From positions 1-6,604 of the forward strand of contig CAMLLE010000178.1 in NCBI GenBank assembly GCA_946480555.1: a stretch of DNA of 6,604 nucleotides. The letters run 5' to 3'. This document shows, piece after piece, positions 1 to 6,604 of this stretch. Both the position numbers and the translations under genes were made by a program. This DNA comes from an uncultured Verrucomicrobia subdivision 3 bacterium. GTDB taxonomy: Bacteria; Verrucomicrobiota; Verrucomicrobiae; Limisphaerales; CAMLLE01. Under the pieces are notes generated by a model. It had not been told where the DNA came from, made no database searches, and saw nothing but the letters and a program-made list of their open reading frames with translations. Numbering within the stretch: position 1 is the stretch's first letter; the number at the start of each line of letters is the position of its first letter.

Positions 1-237
1 TCGTTGTGGCCGGCAATGATCTGGCGGGTGAACTGCACTGCTTCTTTTTGGATCGCACCGCCGCATGCTAGCGAACTGCCATTTCCCGGCCAAGCCACGG
101 CAGCGAATCATCCCGAATCTCAACGGGCCCCCGCATCCGTCACCTTGAATCGGTAAATGGCAGTGGGAACAAGACACCAAATCGGACGCGGGTTATCGCT
201 GCTTTGACGAGCGGGAAACGCCGGTGAACGGTGTTGC
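1..237. other. Left-edge region with no provable gene; upstream region of the DUF2243 gene
   Basis: No gene can be demonstrated here. Two short open stretches run off the left edge. On the + strand, a frame from position 3 stays open to a TAG at 67-69 and could be the last 22 codons of a gene. On the - strand, a frame from about position 100 down to position 1 is also open and reads, in part, AIQKEAVQFTRQIIAGHN, which looks protein-like; it has no ATG and no convincing ribosome binding site. Both have GC-rich third positions, so composition does not decide between them. The rest, about 100-237, should hold the promoter of the DUF2243 gene, but I see no convincing -35/-10 pair. Confidence 0.4.
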
Positions 238-834
238 ATGAAGGAGCGATTTCAAAATCGCGAAGCGGAATCGGCACGGCAGCCGGAGATTCGAAGCTGG
301 CGCGAGAAACGCCGGAGCGGCGTGGAGAACCCGGACGAACGGGCGGCGGAGAAAACCGGGTTGCGATCGCCTCTTGTGAAAGCCGGATTGGTGCTTGGTC
401 TGGGCTTCGGCGGGTTTGCGGATGGCATTCTACTGCATCAGATTCTCGGCTGGCATCATCTGGTTTGCGTGACGGACCATTGCCAGCCGACCTCAATCGA
501 GCATCTGCAGCGGCAGAATACGCAGGACGGATTTTTTCACCTTGCGGTCTGGATCATCTCGCTGGTTGGAACCGGAATGTTGTTTCGCGCTGCGCGGACG
601 GCGCGGATGTGGTCGGGCAAAGCGCTGGCGGGCGCGATGCTGTTGGGCTGGGGATTGTTCAACTTCGTGGAAGGGCTGATCGATCATCAGATCCTCGGCA
701 TTCACCACGTCCTGCCGGGTCATCCCCAGCAATTCCTGTGGGACATGTTGTTTCTCGCGACCGGTCCGGTGTTTGGAGCGGTGGGCTGGATGCTGATCCG
801 GAGTGGATTGAAGGAACGGCGCGAAGTGCTGTAA
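238..834 (+). CDS. DUF2243 family multi-pass membrane protein
   Basis: This 198-residue protein is a predicted integral membrane protein of the DUF2243 family; its biochemical role is unknown. Four hydrophobic segments are visible at about residues 47-68, 98-116, 130-147 and 167-187. The diagnostic feature is a repeated motif: residues 58-76 contain GGFADGILLHQILGWHH and residues 141-159 contain FNFVEGLIDHQILGIHH. The protein therefore looks like two related halves, each ending a membrane segment with an acidic residue, HQILG and a His pair. Such clustered His could bind a metal or heme, which is inference only. The loop at about 77-97 has two Cys (78 and 82). The first 42 residues are charged and not membrane-like, longer than I expect for the family. 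A weak GGTGA lies at 223-227, 10 bases before the ATG. In-frame GTG (322, after GGAG at 314-317), TTG (361) and GTG (376) are alternative starts. The gene stands alone and converges on the GH57 gene. Confidence 0.88.
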   Translation: MKERFQNREAESARQPEIRSWREKRRSGVENPDERAAEKTGLRSPLVKAGLVLGLGFGGFADGILLHQILGWHHLVCVTDHCQPTSIEHLQRQNTQDGFFHLAVWIISLVGTGMLFRAARTARMWSGKALAGAMLLGWGLFNFVEGLIDHQILGIHHVLPGHPQQFLWDMLFLATGPVFGAVGWMLIRSGLKERREVL

Positions 835-871
835 GCGGCGGCCGATCGGCGGCGTTCTCAAAACATGCAGC

Positions 872-894
872 GTGCCGCCGGTTTCAATCGGCAC
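872..894. terminator. Weak hairpin between convergent genes, possible terminator
   Basis: In the 95-base gap between the two convergent stop codons, GTGCCG (872-877) can pair with CGGCAC (889-894) around an 11-base loop. A perfect 10-base palindrome, GCCGATCGGC, also sits at 841-850. Neither is followed by a proper T-run on the + strand. On the - strand a short run of four T (complement of 860-863) lies about 8 bases past the stem. The position suits a two-way terminator, but the structure is weak and may be chance in GC-rich DNA. Confidence 0.2.
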
Positions 895-929
895 ACAGCG
901 CTTCGGGGAGACGCGCCCGGTCGCGTTGC

Positions 930-3368
930 TCAGTTCTGCTGCAGCGCTCCCGGTGCGAAGCCGAGTCTTTCCCCCAGCGTCAACAGTTCCTGGAGGCTCG
1001 CCCGCGCCGATTCATCCGTCTGTCCGCGCCGGCGCAACTCTGGAAACACCGTTTGCTTCAGGTGCCAGTAAACGTTCTGAACTTCAGCCAGGTTCAATCC
1101 GATCGGCAACGGCATCATCAGACTCGCGATTTCCTCAAGTTCCCTCACGGCCTCGATGTCCTCCGGCTGCTTTGCGATTTTGCGGATGGATTTCTCCATG
1201 CGCGCTTTCACCGCGTAGCTGATGTCCGCATTCAGCACGTCCGTTCCGCGCAATTGAGCATCGGTAACCAGCTGGCGAAGCTGCGGCAGGTCCGTGTGGC
1301 CGTTTGTGAACTGTTGCCGCAGGTTGCTGTGCAGGGTCAGATCCCAGGCCACCTGCAAACCTGCCGGCAACGGCGCGCCCGCGCCTTGCAGGAACTTCAT
1401 CAGCGGCGCATAGCGATCGGTGATCATGCGGAAACGGCTTTCCAGATCCTCGCGGGCCGATGCCAGGATTTCATTGAGAATGCGGCGTTGTTCGTCCTTG
1501 AACAGCGATTTGAGCGAGTAGGGTGAGTTGCCGAAATGCTGGTCAAGCAGGCGGATCATCTGCGGGAAGTCTGCGATGTGAAACGCGCCTTCCAGCTCGC
1601 GTTGCATCTGCTCGAATTCCTCGGGCGCCGCGAACTTCCCAACACCGCCAACGAGGTTGTGCTCGCCCATGTAGAGAATGGCATAGGCGAGTCGATCCGC
1701 TTCGTGCGTGATCTCGGAAACCACGCGGACCTCGCCGATGGACAGCTTGGTTTTGCCTGCGGTGGCCACGTGGCGTTTCTCGTCTTCGAAGGTGAATGAA
1801 AAGATGCGTGTGGCCTTGCCGTATTCTTGAAAGCACGAACTGATGGCATAATGCGCGGCAGCCTTCGGCCAGTTGATCGTTGCCGGTTTCACGTACGCGT
1901 GGTAGATGGCGCGTCCGTCCGGCGTGGCGGGGAGATTGCTTTTGGCGAGTTCAAGTTTTTCCAGGAAAGCCGGCTCGAAGTCGCGTTCGAAGAGTTCGTT
2001 CGCCAGCTGGATGACGCGCGCGGCGTATTGAATCACCTGCACGGTTTCGATTCCTGAAAGTTCATCGAAGAACCAGCCGCAGCTCGTGTACATCAGCATT
2101 GCGTGGCGCTGAAGTTCCATCAGCTTTGACACAGTGACCCTTTCATCTTCGTTCAACTCGCGATTCGCATTCCCGGAAAGGTAACGGCTGATGCTCTCGG
2201 GGTTGCGATCGAGAATGACGTTGATGTAACCATCGCGCGCCGCCCATGGATCGCGCAAAAACCCGGAAGCTTTGGTTTCGAACAACGGCGTCATTTCGTC
2301 GCGCAACCAATCCAGTGCCGCACGCAGCGGCGCCCGCCATTGCTGGTTCCAATCTCCGTGCCCACCGCTGTTGCAGCCACAGTCCTCCCTCCATCGCCCG
2401 ACCCCGTGCGAACAGCTCCAGGCGCTGCCTTCGTGAATCTGAACTTCAAACTGCGGCGGGTGCTTTTCCAGGTATTCACCGTAGTTTGTAAGCCGGGCGA
2501 GACCGTTTTTCTCAATGTGTTCCAGTGCGTAGGCAAGCGCCATCTCGCCGTGACGATGATGATGCCCGTACGACTCGCCGTCCGTCGCGATGTGAACGAG
2601 TTGGTCCCAATCGCGATCGTCGGAAAACGCGTCGAGCAGGCGGTGGGCGAACTTCTCGCCGCTCACCAGCAGTTTCTCAAAGGCGACGGCCTGCGAAACC
2701 GGTGCGTCGTAGAAGAACACGTTGATTCTCCGGCCTGACGGGAGATTGACCAGATAGGCGCGGCTCGGATCGATCTTCGCGCCACTCACATCCTGCCATT
2801 CTTCTTCGCCGATCTTCCGCAGGCGGTTCGCCTGGAATGGAGACATGATCGTGAATTGAATTCCGGCGTCAGCGAGCGCTTCAAGGCTCGGCGTGTCGGC
2901 GGCGGTTTCGGAGAGCCACATGCCTTCGGGTTTGCGTCCGAAGCGATACTCAAAATCGCGCACGCCCCAGAGCACCTGAGTGATCTTATCGCGCTGATTT
3001 GCGAGCGGCATGATCATGTGATTGTACACTTGCGCCAGCGCCGAACCGTGCCCCGAGAAGTGTTCGCGGCTCAGCTTGTCCGCCGCCACGATTGCCGCGT
3101 GCGTTTCCGGCATTTTGTCCTCCATCCATGCGAGCAGGGTGGGGCCGAAGTTGAAGCTGATCCTGGAATAATTGCTGATGATATTTTCGATCTTGCCTTC
3201 ACCGTTGAGGATGCGGGCTGCGGCGTTTGGCGCATAGCATTCAACCGCGATGCGCTCGTTCCAGTCGTGCCATGGCGCGGCGGAGTCCTGAAGTTCTACC
3301 GATTCCAGCCACGGATTCTCGCGGGGAGGCTGGTAAAAATGGCCGTGGATGCAGATGAACTTGTCCAT
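930..3368 (-). CDS. Glycoside hydrolase family 57 protein with DUF3536 C-terminal region
   Basis: This 812-residue protein belongs to glycoside hydrolase family 57, a retaining family of amylases, 4-alpha-glucanotransferases, branching enzymes and related alpha-glucan enzymes with a (beta/alpha)7 barrel. The N-terminal motif HGHFYQPPRENPW (from residue 8) is the family's HxQP-type region. GMWLSE places the expected nucleophile at Glu154, and ATDGESYGHHHRHGE places the expected acid/base at Asp263. The segment SAWSCSHGVGRWREDCGC (315-332) is typical of the DUF3536-bearing branch, and the DUF3536 part fills roughly residues 370-800. No signal peptide is seen, so a cytoplasmic enzyme is likely; the exact substrate is not known. 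An upstream in-frame ATG at 3494 would add 42 residues (total 854), but that stretch is Cys/Pro-rich and unlike the family, while the conserved motif sits 7 residues after the ATG at 3368, so I chose 3368. Its ribosome binding site is weak (GAG, complement of 3378-3380). The gene is divergent from the ligase-GNAT gene. Confidence 0.92.
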   Translation of the reverse strand: MDKFICIHGHFYQPPRENPWLESVELQDSAAPWHDWNERIAVECYAPNAAARILNGEGKIENIISNYSRISFNFGPTLLAWMEDKMPETHAAIVAADKLSREHFSGHGSALAQVYNHMIMPLANQRDKITQVLWGVRDFEYRFGRKPEGMWLSETAADTPSLEALADAGIQFTIMSPFQANRLRKIGEEEWQDVSGAKIDPSRAYLVNLPSGRRINVFFYDAPVSQAVAFEKLLVSGEKFAHRLLDAFSDDRDWDQLVHIATDGESYGHHHRHGEMALAYALEHIEKNGLARLTNYGEYLEKHPPQFEVQIHEGSAWSCSHGVGRWREDCGCNSGGHGDWNQQWRAPLRAALDWLRDEMTPLFETKASGFLRDPWAARDGYINVILDRNPESISRYLSGNANRELNEDERVTVSKLMELQRHAMLMYTSCGWFFDELSGIETVQVIQYAARVIQLANELFERDFEPAFLEKLELAKSNLPATPDGRAIYHAYVKPATINWPKAAAHYAISSCFQEYGKATRIFSFTFEDEKRHVATAGKTKLSIGEVRVVSEITHEADRLAYAILYMGEHNLVGGVGKFAAPEEFEQMQRELEGAFHIADFPQMIRLLDQHFGNSPYSLKSLFKDEQRRILNEILASAREDLESRFRMITDRYAPLMKFLQGAGAPLPAGLQVAWDLTLHSNLRQQFTNGHTDLPQLRQLVTDAQLRGTDVLNADISYAVKARMEKSIRKIAKQPEDIEAVRELEEIASLMMPLPIGLNLAEVQNVYWHLKQTVFPELRRRGQTDESARASLQELLTLGERLGFAPGALQQN

Positions 3369-3553
3369 GGTCCAAGTCTCGGAAAACCCGGCAGTGCAAC
3401 AATGGGGGGTTACGCTAGGAAATCCGCGTGGAGAACCGCAGCTCAAATCTGGTCGATTGGCGTGAAAAGCCCGTTCGTCATCGATGCCGGGCACCCTCAG
3501 CCGTGCTTGCGTGCTGAAACCACGTGGACCGGTCGCGGTGAGGCTGAATTTTG

Positions 3554-3613
3554 ATGGGCAAAGTGGAACGTATCGCCGTCTCAGAATTCCCGCTTGCGCC
3601 GGGGCGACTTTAG
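3554..3613 (+). CDS. Possible 19-codon leader or small ORF
   Basis: An ATG at 3554 opens a 19-residue frame, MGKVERIAVSEFPLAPGRL, ending at TAG 3611-3613. A GGTGAGG at 3537-3543, a good match to the 16S anti-Shine-Dalgarno, lies 10 bases upstream, which is better than the site before any of the three large genes. The peptide has no run of one amino acid that would suggest classical attenuation, and it lies 185 bases before the ligase start. It may be chance; there is no conservation evidence. Confidence 0.15.
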   Translation: MGKVERIAVSEFPLAPGRL

Positions 3614-3752
3614 CGGATTTTGCTCTCGGGCCGCTGGGCCTGCCAATAAGCGTTCACTTTTTGCCAAGCGGGGTGAAGTCCTTCCCTCGACGGGAACGCC
3701 ACAGTCTTTCCAGCAGCACCGCCCTGGCTCAATCTATCCAAGGACGTGTTGT

Positions 3753-3795
3753 TGACGCTGAGCGTCAGATGATTTGAAGCAAATGATTTTGAAAG
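3753..3795 (+). promoter_or_regulatory. Dyad and direct repeats just upstream of the ligase-GNAT gene, candidate operator
   Basis: TGACGCT (3753-3759) and AGCGTCA (3761-3767) form a perfect 7-base inverted repeat around a single G, ending 31 bases before the ATG at 3799. Immediately after it come two near-identical copies of ATGATTTGAAG (3769-3779 and 3783-3795, the second with one extra T and one extra A), 14 bases apart. A smaller inverted repeat, ATTTG/CAAAT, lies at 3772-3784. The spacing and position fit a regulator binding site or an mRNA hairpin near the start codon. No known regulator consensus is recognised, so the role is inference. Confidence 0.35.
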
Positions 3796-3798
3796 TTC

Positions 3799-6558
3799 AT
3801 GCAAACGCTTAAACCGAATTCGCCCGTTGAGTCCGCCCACGATATTCTCCACGCCCGGTCGCATCCGCTCGATCCCATTTTCGCGCCGCAGTCCGTTGCC
3901 TTGATCGGCGCGACTGAAAATGCCGGCAGCGTCGGTCGAACCATCTTCCAGAACCTCGGCCGTGGCGGGTTCCAGGGCGTCGTTTATCCGGTGAATCCGA
4001 AACGCAATTCCGTGCTCAGCGTGCGCGCGTATCCCAGCGTTTCCGCTCTGCCCGAACGCGTCGATCTGGCGGTGATCTGCACGCCGGCGAAGACTGTTCC
4101 GGGAATCATTCAGGAATGCATCAAAGCGGGAATTCCCGGCGCGATCATCATCTCGGCAGGATTCAAGGAAACCGGTCCGGAAGGCGTCGCCTTGGAGAAG
4201 CAAATCCTCACCGACGCGCGCAAGGCGGGCATGCGCATCGTTGGCCCGAACTGCCTTGGCGTGATGGTGCCGCAACAAGGCCTGAATGCGACGTTCGCGA
4301 CAACCATTGCAAAGCCGGGCAATGTCGGTTTCCTCAGCCAGAGCGGCGCGCTTTGCACGGCGGTTCTCGATTGGAGCCTCAAGGAGAATGTTGGCTTCAG
4401 CGCATTTGTTTCCATCGGTTCCATGCTCGATGTCGGCTGGGGCGATCTCATTTACTACCTCGGCGACGATCCCAACACGAAGAGCATCGTCATCTACATG
4501 GAAACGATCGGCGACGCGCGGACGTTCCTGTCGGCGGCGCGCGAAGTGGCGTTGACCAAGCCGATCATCGTGATCAAACCCGGGCGCACGGCGGGCGCGG
4601 CGAAAGCGGCGGCATCGCACACGGGTTCGCTCACGGGCAGCGACGATGTTCTGGATGCGGCCTTCAAGCGTTGCGGCGTACTGCGCGTGAACAACATTTC
4701 CGACTTGTTCTACATGTCCGAAGTGCTTGGCCGCCAGCCGCGCCCAAAGGGGAATCGCCTGACAATGATCACCAACGCTGGCGGCCCGGGCGTGCTGGCG
4801 ACGGATGCACTGCTGATGAGCGGTGGCGCGCTGGCAGATGTTTCGAAACCAACCATCGAGGAGTTGAACAAGATTCTGCCCGCGGCCTGGTCGCACAACA
4901 ATCCCATCGACGTGCTCGGCGACGCCAGTGCGGAAACCTACGCGAAGACTCTGGAAATTGCCGGGCGCGATCCGAACAGCGATGGCTTGCTTGTGATTCT
5001 GACCCCGCAGGCAATGACCGATTGCACGGCCACTGCGGAAAAGCTGAAGGCATTTGGTCATATTGAAGGCAAGCCGGTTCTCGCGAGCTGGATGGGCGGC
5101 AAGGACGTTGCGGAAGGTGAAGCGATTTTGAATCGCGCCGGCATCCCGACGTTTCCGTATCCCGACGCAGCCGCGCAGGTGTTCAGCCAGATGTGGCGTT
5201 ACGCGGACAACTTGCGCGCGCTGTACGAAACACCCGTGCCATCAGCCGACGCAGACGATCTGGAATCCGGCCGCGCCAAGGCGCGCATGCTGATCGATGA
5301 AGTGAAGAAATCCGGCCGCACGATTCTCACGGAGGCGGAATCCAAGGAATTGCTCGGCTGCTACGGCATCCCGACCGTGGTGACGAAGATTGCAGAAACG
5401 GAAGCCGAAGCCGCGAAGCTCGCGAAGGAAATTGGTTTCCCCGTCGTGTTGAAACTTTTTTCCGAAACCATCACGCACAAGACCGACGTCGGCGGCGTGC
5501 AGTTGAATCTCAAGGATGAAGACGAAGTGCGGCGCGCGTTCAAAGCAATCAAAACAGCCTGCACGGAAAAAGCCGGCGCGCAGCATTTCCAGGGCGTCAC
5601 CGTGCAGAAGATGATCAAGCTGAGCGACGGATATGAATTGATCCTCGGCTCCAGCATCGATCCGCAGTTTGGACCGGTGCTGCTGTTCGGCATGGGCGGG
5701 CAGCTGGTGGAAGTGTTCAAGGACAAGGCGCTCGGCTTGCCGCCGCTGAACACGACCCTGGCGCGGCGCATGATGGAAACGACGAAGATTTATCACGCGC
5801 TCGAAGGCGTGCGCGGCCGCAAGCCCGTCGATCTCGCCGCGCTGGAGCGGCTGATGGTCGGCTTCAGCCAGCTGGTTGCGGAACAGCCGTGGATCAAGGA
5901 AATCGACATCAACCCGATGTTCGCCTCGGCGGACGATCTGGTGGCGCTGGATGCGCGGGTGATTTTGCATGAACCCAAGACGAAGGAAGATGCGTTGCCG
6001 AAGCTGGCGATTCGTTCTTATCCGACGCAATACATGACGCCGTGGAAGTTGAAGAATGGCGCGTCAGTGTTGATTCGCCCCATCCGGCCGGAGGACGAAC
6101 CGCTGCTCGTGAAGTTTCATCAGACGTTGTCCGAAGAGAGCGTTTATCACCGTTACTTCAGCCAGATCAAACTCGACCAGCGCATTGCGCACGAGCGGTT
6201 GGTGCGCATTTGTTTCAACGACTACGACCGCGAAATTGCGCTGGTTGCCGAACACAAGGATCCGAAAACGAAGGAGCGCCAGATCATTGGCGTTGGCCGC
6301 TTAAGCAAGGCGCGTGGACGAAACGAAGCGGAGTTTGCGTTGATCGTGGGCGATCCGTGGCAGAAGCACGGATTGGGAACCGAGTTGTTGCGGCGGCTGG
6401 TTCATATCGGCCAGGACGAAAAGCTGAAACGCATCACGGCGATCATCATGGCCGACAACTTCGGCATGCAGCACGTGAGCAAAAAGGTCGGCTTCAAGGT
6501 TTCGCACGATCAAGACGGCCGCGATTTCCGTGCGGAATACGTTTTCAAGAAGAGCTGA
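3799..6558 (+). CDS. ADP-forming acyl-CoA (acetate) ligase fused to a GNAT acetyltransferase (PatZ/Pat-like)
   Basis: This 919-residue protein joins both subunits of an ADP-forming acyl-CoA ligase to a C-terminal GNAT domain, the architecture of the bacterial lysine acetyltransferases PatZ/Pat (Pka). The ligase reaction is acyl-CoA + ADP + Pi to acid + ATP + CoA, reversible. Domains in order: CoA-binding Rossmann domain (about 24-125, with [12 protein letters not shown]); succinyl-CoA-ligase-like domains (about 150-470) with the phosphohistidine loop [10 protein letters not shown] (His274); ATP-grasp domain (about 490-725) with [15 protein letters not shown] (His560, the second His of the phosphate relay in this family) and EIDINPMF at 701-708; GNAT domain (about 756-919) with the acetyl-CoA loop QKHGLG (855-860). 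All key residues seem present, so both activities may be intact. Acetate is the likely but unproven substrate; propionate and branched acids are possible. The ATG at 3799 gives the full-length CoA-binding domain; the ribosome binding site is weak (GAAAG, 3791-3795). No terminator follows before the window ends, so co-transcription with a downstream gene is possible. Confidence 0.93.
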   Translation: MQTLKPNSPVESAHDILHARSHPLDPIFAPQSVALIGATENAGSVGRTIFQNLGRGGFQGVVYPVNPKRNSVLSVRAYPSVSALPERVDLAVICTPAKTVPGIIQECIKAGIPGAIIISAGFKETGPEGVALEKQILTDARKAGMRIVGPNCLGVMVPQQGLNATFATTIAKPGNVGFLSQSGALCTAVLDWSLKENVGFSAFVSIGSMLDVGWGDLIYYLGDDPNTKSIVIYMETIGDARTFLSAAREVALTKPIIVIKPGRTAGAAKAAASHTGSLTGSDDVLDAAFKRCGVLRVNNISDLFYMSEVLGRQPRPKGNRLTMITNAGGPGVLATDALLMSGGALADVSKPTIEELNKILPAAWSHNNPIDVLGDASAETYAKTLEIAGRDPNSDGLLVILTPQAMTDCTATAEKLKAFGHIEGKPVLASWMGGKDVAEGEAILNRAGIPTFPYPDAAAQVFSQMWRYADNLRALYETPVPSADADDLESGRAKARMLIDEVKKSGRTILTEAESKELLGCYGIPTVVTKIAETEAEAAKLAKEIGFPVVLKLFSETITHKTDVGGVQLNLKDEDEVRRAFKAIKTACTEKAGAQHFQGVTVQKMIKLSDGYELILGSSIDPQFGPVLLFGMGGQLVEVFKDKALGLPPLNTTLARRMMETTKIYHALEGVRGRKPVDLAALERLMVGFSQLVAEQPWIKEIDINPMFASADDLVALDARVILHEPKTKEDALPKLAIRSYPTQYMTPWKLKNGASVLIRPIRPEDEPLLVKFHQTLSEESVYHRYFSQIKLDQRIAHERLVRICFNDYDREIALVAEHKDPKTKERQIIGVGRLSKARGRNEAEFALIVGDPWQKHGLGTELLRRLVHIGQDEKLKRITAIIMADNFGMQHVSKKVGFKVSHDQDGRDFRAEYVFKKS

Positions 6559-6588
6559 GAAGCTTCAACAAGCATTCCCTCTTCCCAG

Positions 6589-6604
6589 CAGGAGACGAGG
6601 TGAC
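6589..6604 (+). promoter_or_regulatory. Ribosome binding site, probably for a gene starting at or beyond the right edge
   Basis: AGGAG at 6590-6594 is followed 5 bases later by GTG (6600-6602), a possible start. Alternatively GAGGTGA at 6597-6603, an excellent anti-Shine-Dalgarno match, could serve an ATG just past the edge. Either way a + strand gene seems to begin within about 40-60 bases of the ligase-GNAT stop, without a terminator between, which suggests one transcription unit. The product cannot be seen. Confidence 0.45.

Larger units (their letters stand above)
3369..3798. other. Divergent intergenic region between the GH57 and ligase-GNAT genes
   Basis: This 430-base interval separates the two divergent starts and should hold both promoters. 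I find no convincing sigma-70 promoter for either gene. TTGACG at 3752-3757 resembles a -35 box, but no good -10 box follows at 16-18 bases. The interval contains a short ORF at 3554-3613 and a dyad with direct repeats at 3753-3795, listed separately. Longer open frames across it lack ribosome binding sites and recognisable domains, and I regard them as chance. No RNA gene or mobile element is visible. Confidence 0.6.

Noticed and set aside
1..100. Start of a - strand gene running off the left edge
   Set aside because: The frame looks protein-like, but there is no ATG, no ribosome binding site and no recognisable motif, and a + strand frame ending at 69 is equally plausible.
841..850. Perfect palindrome GCCGATCGGC after the DUF2243 stop
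   Set aside because: It is only 10 bases with no loop and no T-run; such palindromes are common by chance in GC-rich DNA.
231..1526. A 431-codon open frame on the + strand covering the DUF2243 gene and the end of the GH57 gene
   Set aside because: It overlaps the DUF2243 gene in another frame and runs antisense through the GH57 gene; the translation is low in complexity with no recognisable domain.
3369..3494. A 42-residue N-terminal extension of the GH57 protein from the ATG at 3494
   Set aside because: The extension is unlike GH57 N-termini, is Cys/Pro-rich and is not a signal peptide, whereas the family motif begins just after the ATG at 3368.
2856..3554. A 232-codon + strand open frame opposite the start of the GH57 gene
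   Set aside because: It is antisense to the catalytic N-terminal part of GH57, which carries clear family motifs, and has no recognisable domain of its own.
3610..5061. A 483-codon open frame on the - strand opposite the ligase-GNAT gene
   Set aside because: It lies antisense to well-conserved ligase domains, is very rich in Arg/His/Ala and shows no domain. It is the mirror of codon bias in GC-rich DNA. The same applies to the 262-codon - strand frame at 5242-6030.

Overview
The window holds three complete protein genes in GC-rich DNA, with no RNA genes, mobile elements, CRISPR arrays or insertion sequences that I could find. From left to right they are: a small DUF2243 membrane protein (+, 238-834); a large glycoside hydrolase family 57 protein with a DUF3536 C-terminal part (-, 3368-930); and a 919-residue fusion of an ADP-forming acyl-CoA (acetate-type) ligase with a GNAT acetyltransferase (+, 3799-6558).

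Layout: positions 1-237 hold no gene I can prove and carry the upstream region of the DUF2243 gene. The DUF2243 and GH57 genes converge, with a 95-base gap (835-929) that contains a weak hairpin. The GH57 and ligase-GNAT genes are divergent, separated by a 430-base non-coding interval (3369-3798). That interval has a near-perfect dyad and a pair of direct repeats close to the ligase start. The last 46 bases carry strong ribosome-binding-site-like sequence, which suggests that another + strand gene begins at or just beyond the right edge.

Organism: the high GC content, generally weak Shine-Dalgarno sequences and the combination of a DUF3536-type GH57 enzyme with a PatZ/Pat-like ligase-GNAT fusion fit a free-living heterotrophic bacterium, perhaps of the Verrucomicrobiota/Planctomycetota group. 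This is inference from gene content; no marker gene is present to settle it.

The genes do not form one operon. GH57 enzymes act on alpha-glucans, and the ligase-GNAT protein could link acetate/acetyl-CoA/ATP balance to protein lysine acetylation. A shared theme of storage-carbon and acetyl-CoA metabolism is therefore possible, but only the divergent arrangement supports it. I see no clear new biological system. The most interesting points are the retained phosphohistidine of the ligase next to an intact GNAT domain, the Cys/His-rich motif region of the GH57 protein, and the internal His-motif duplication of the DUF2243 protein.
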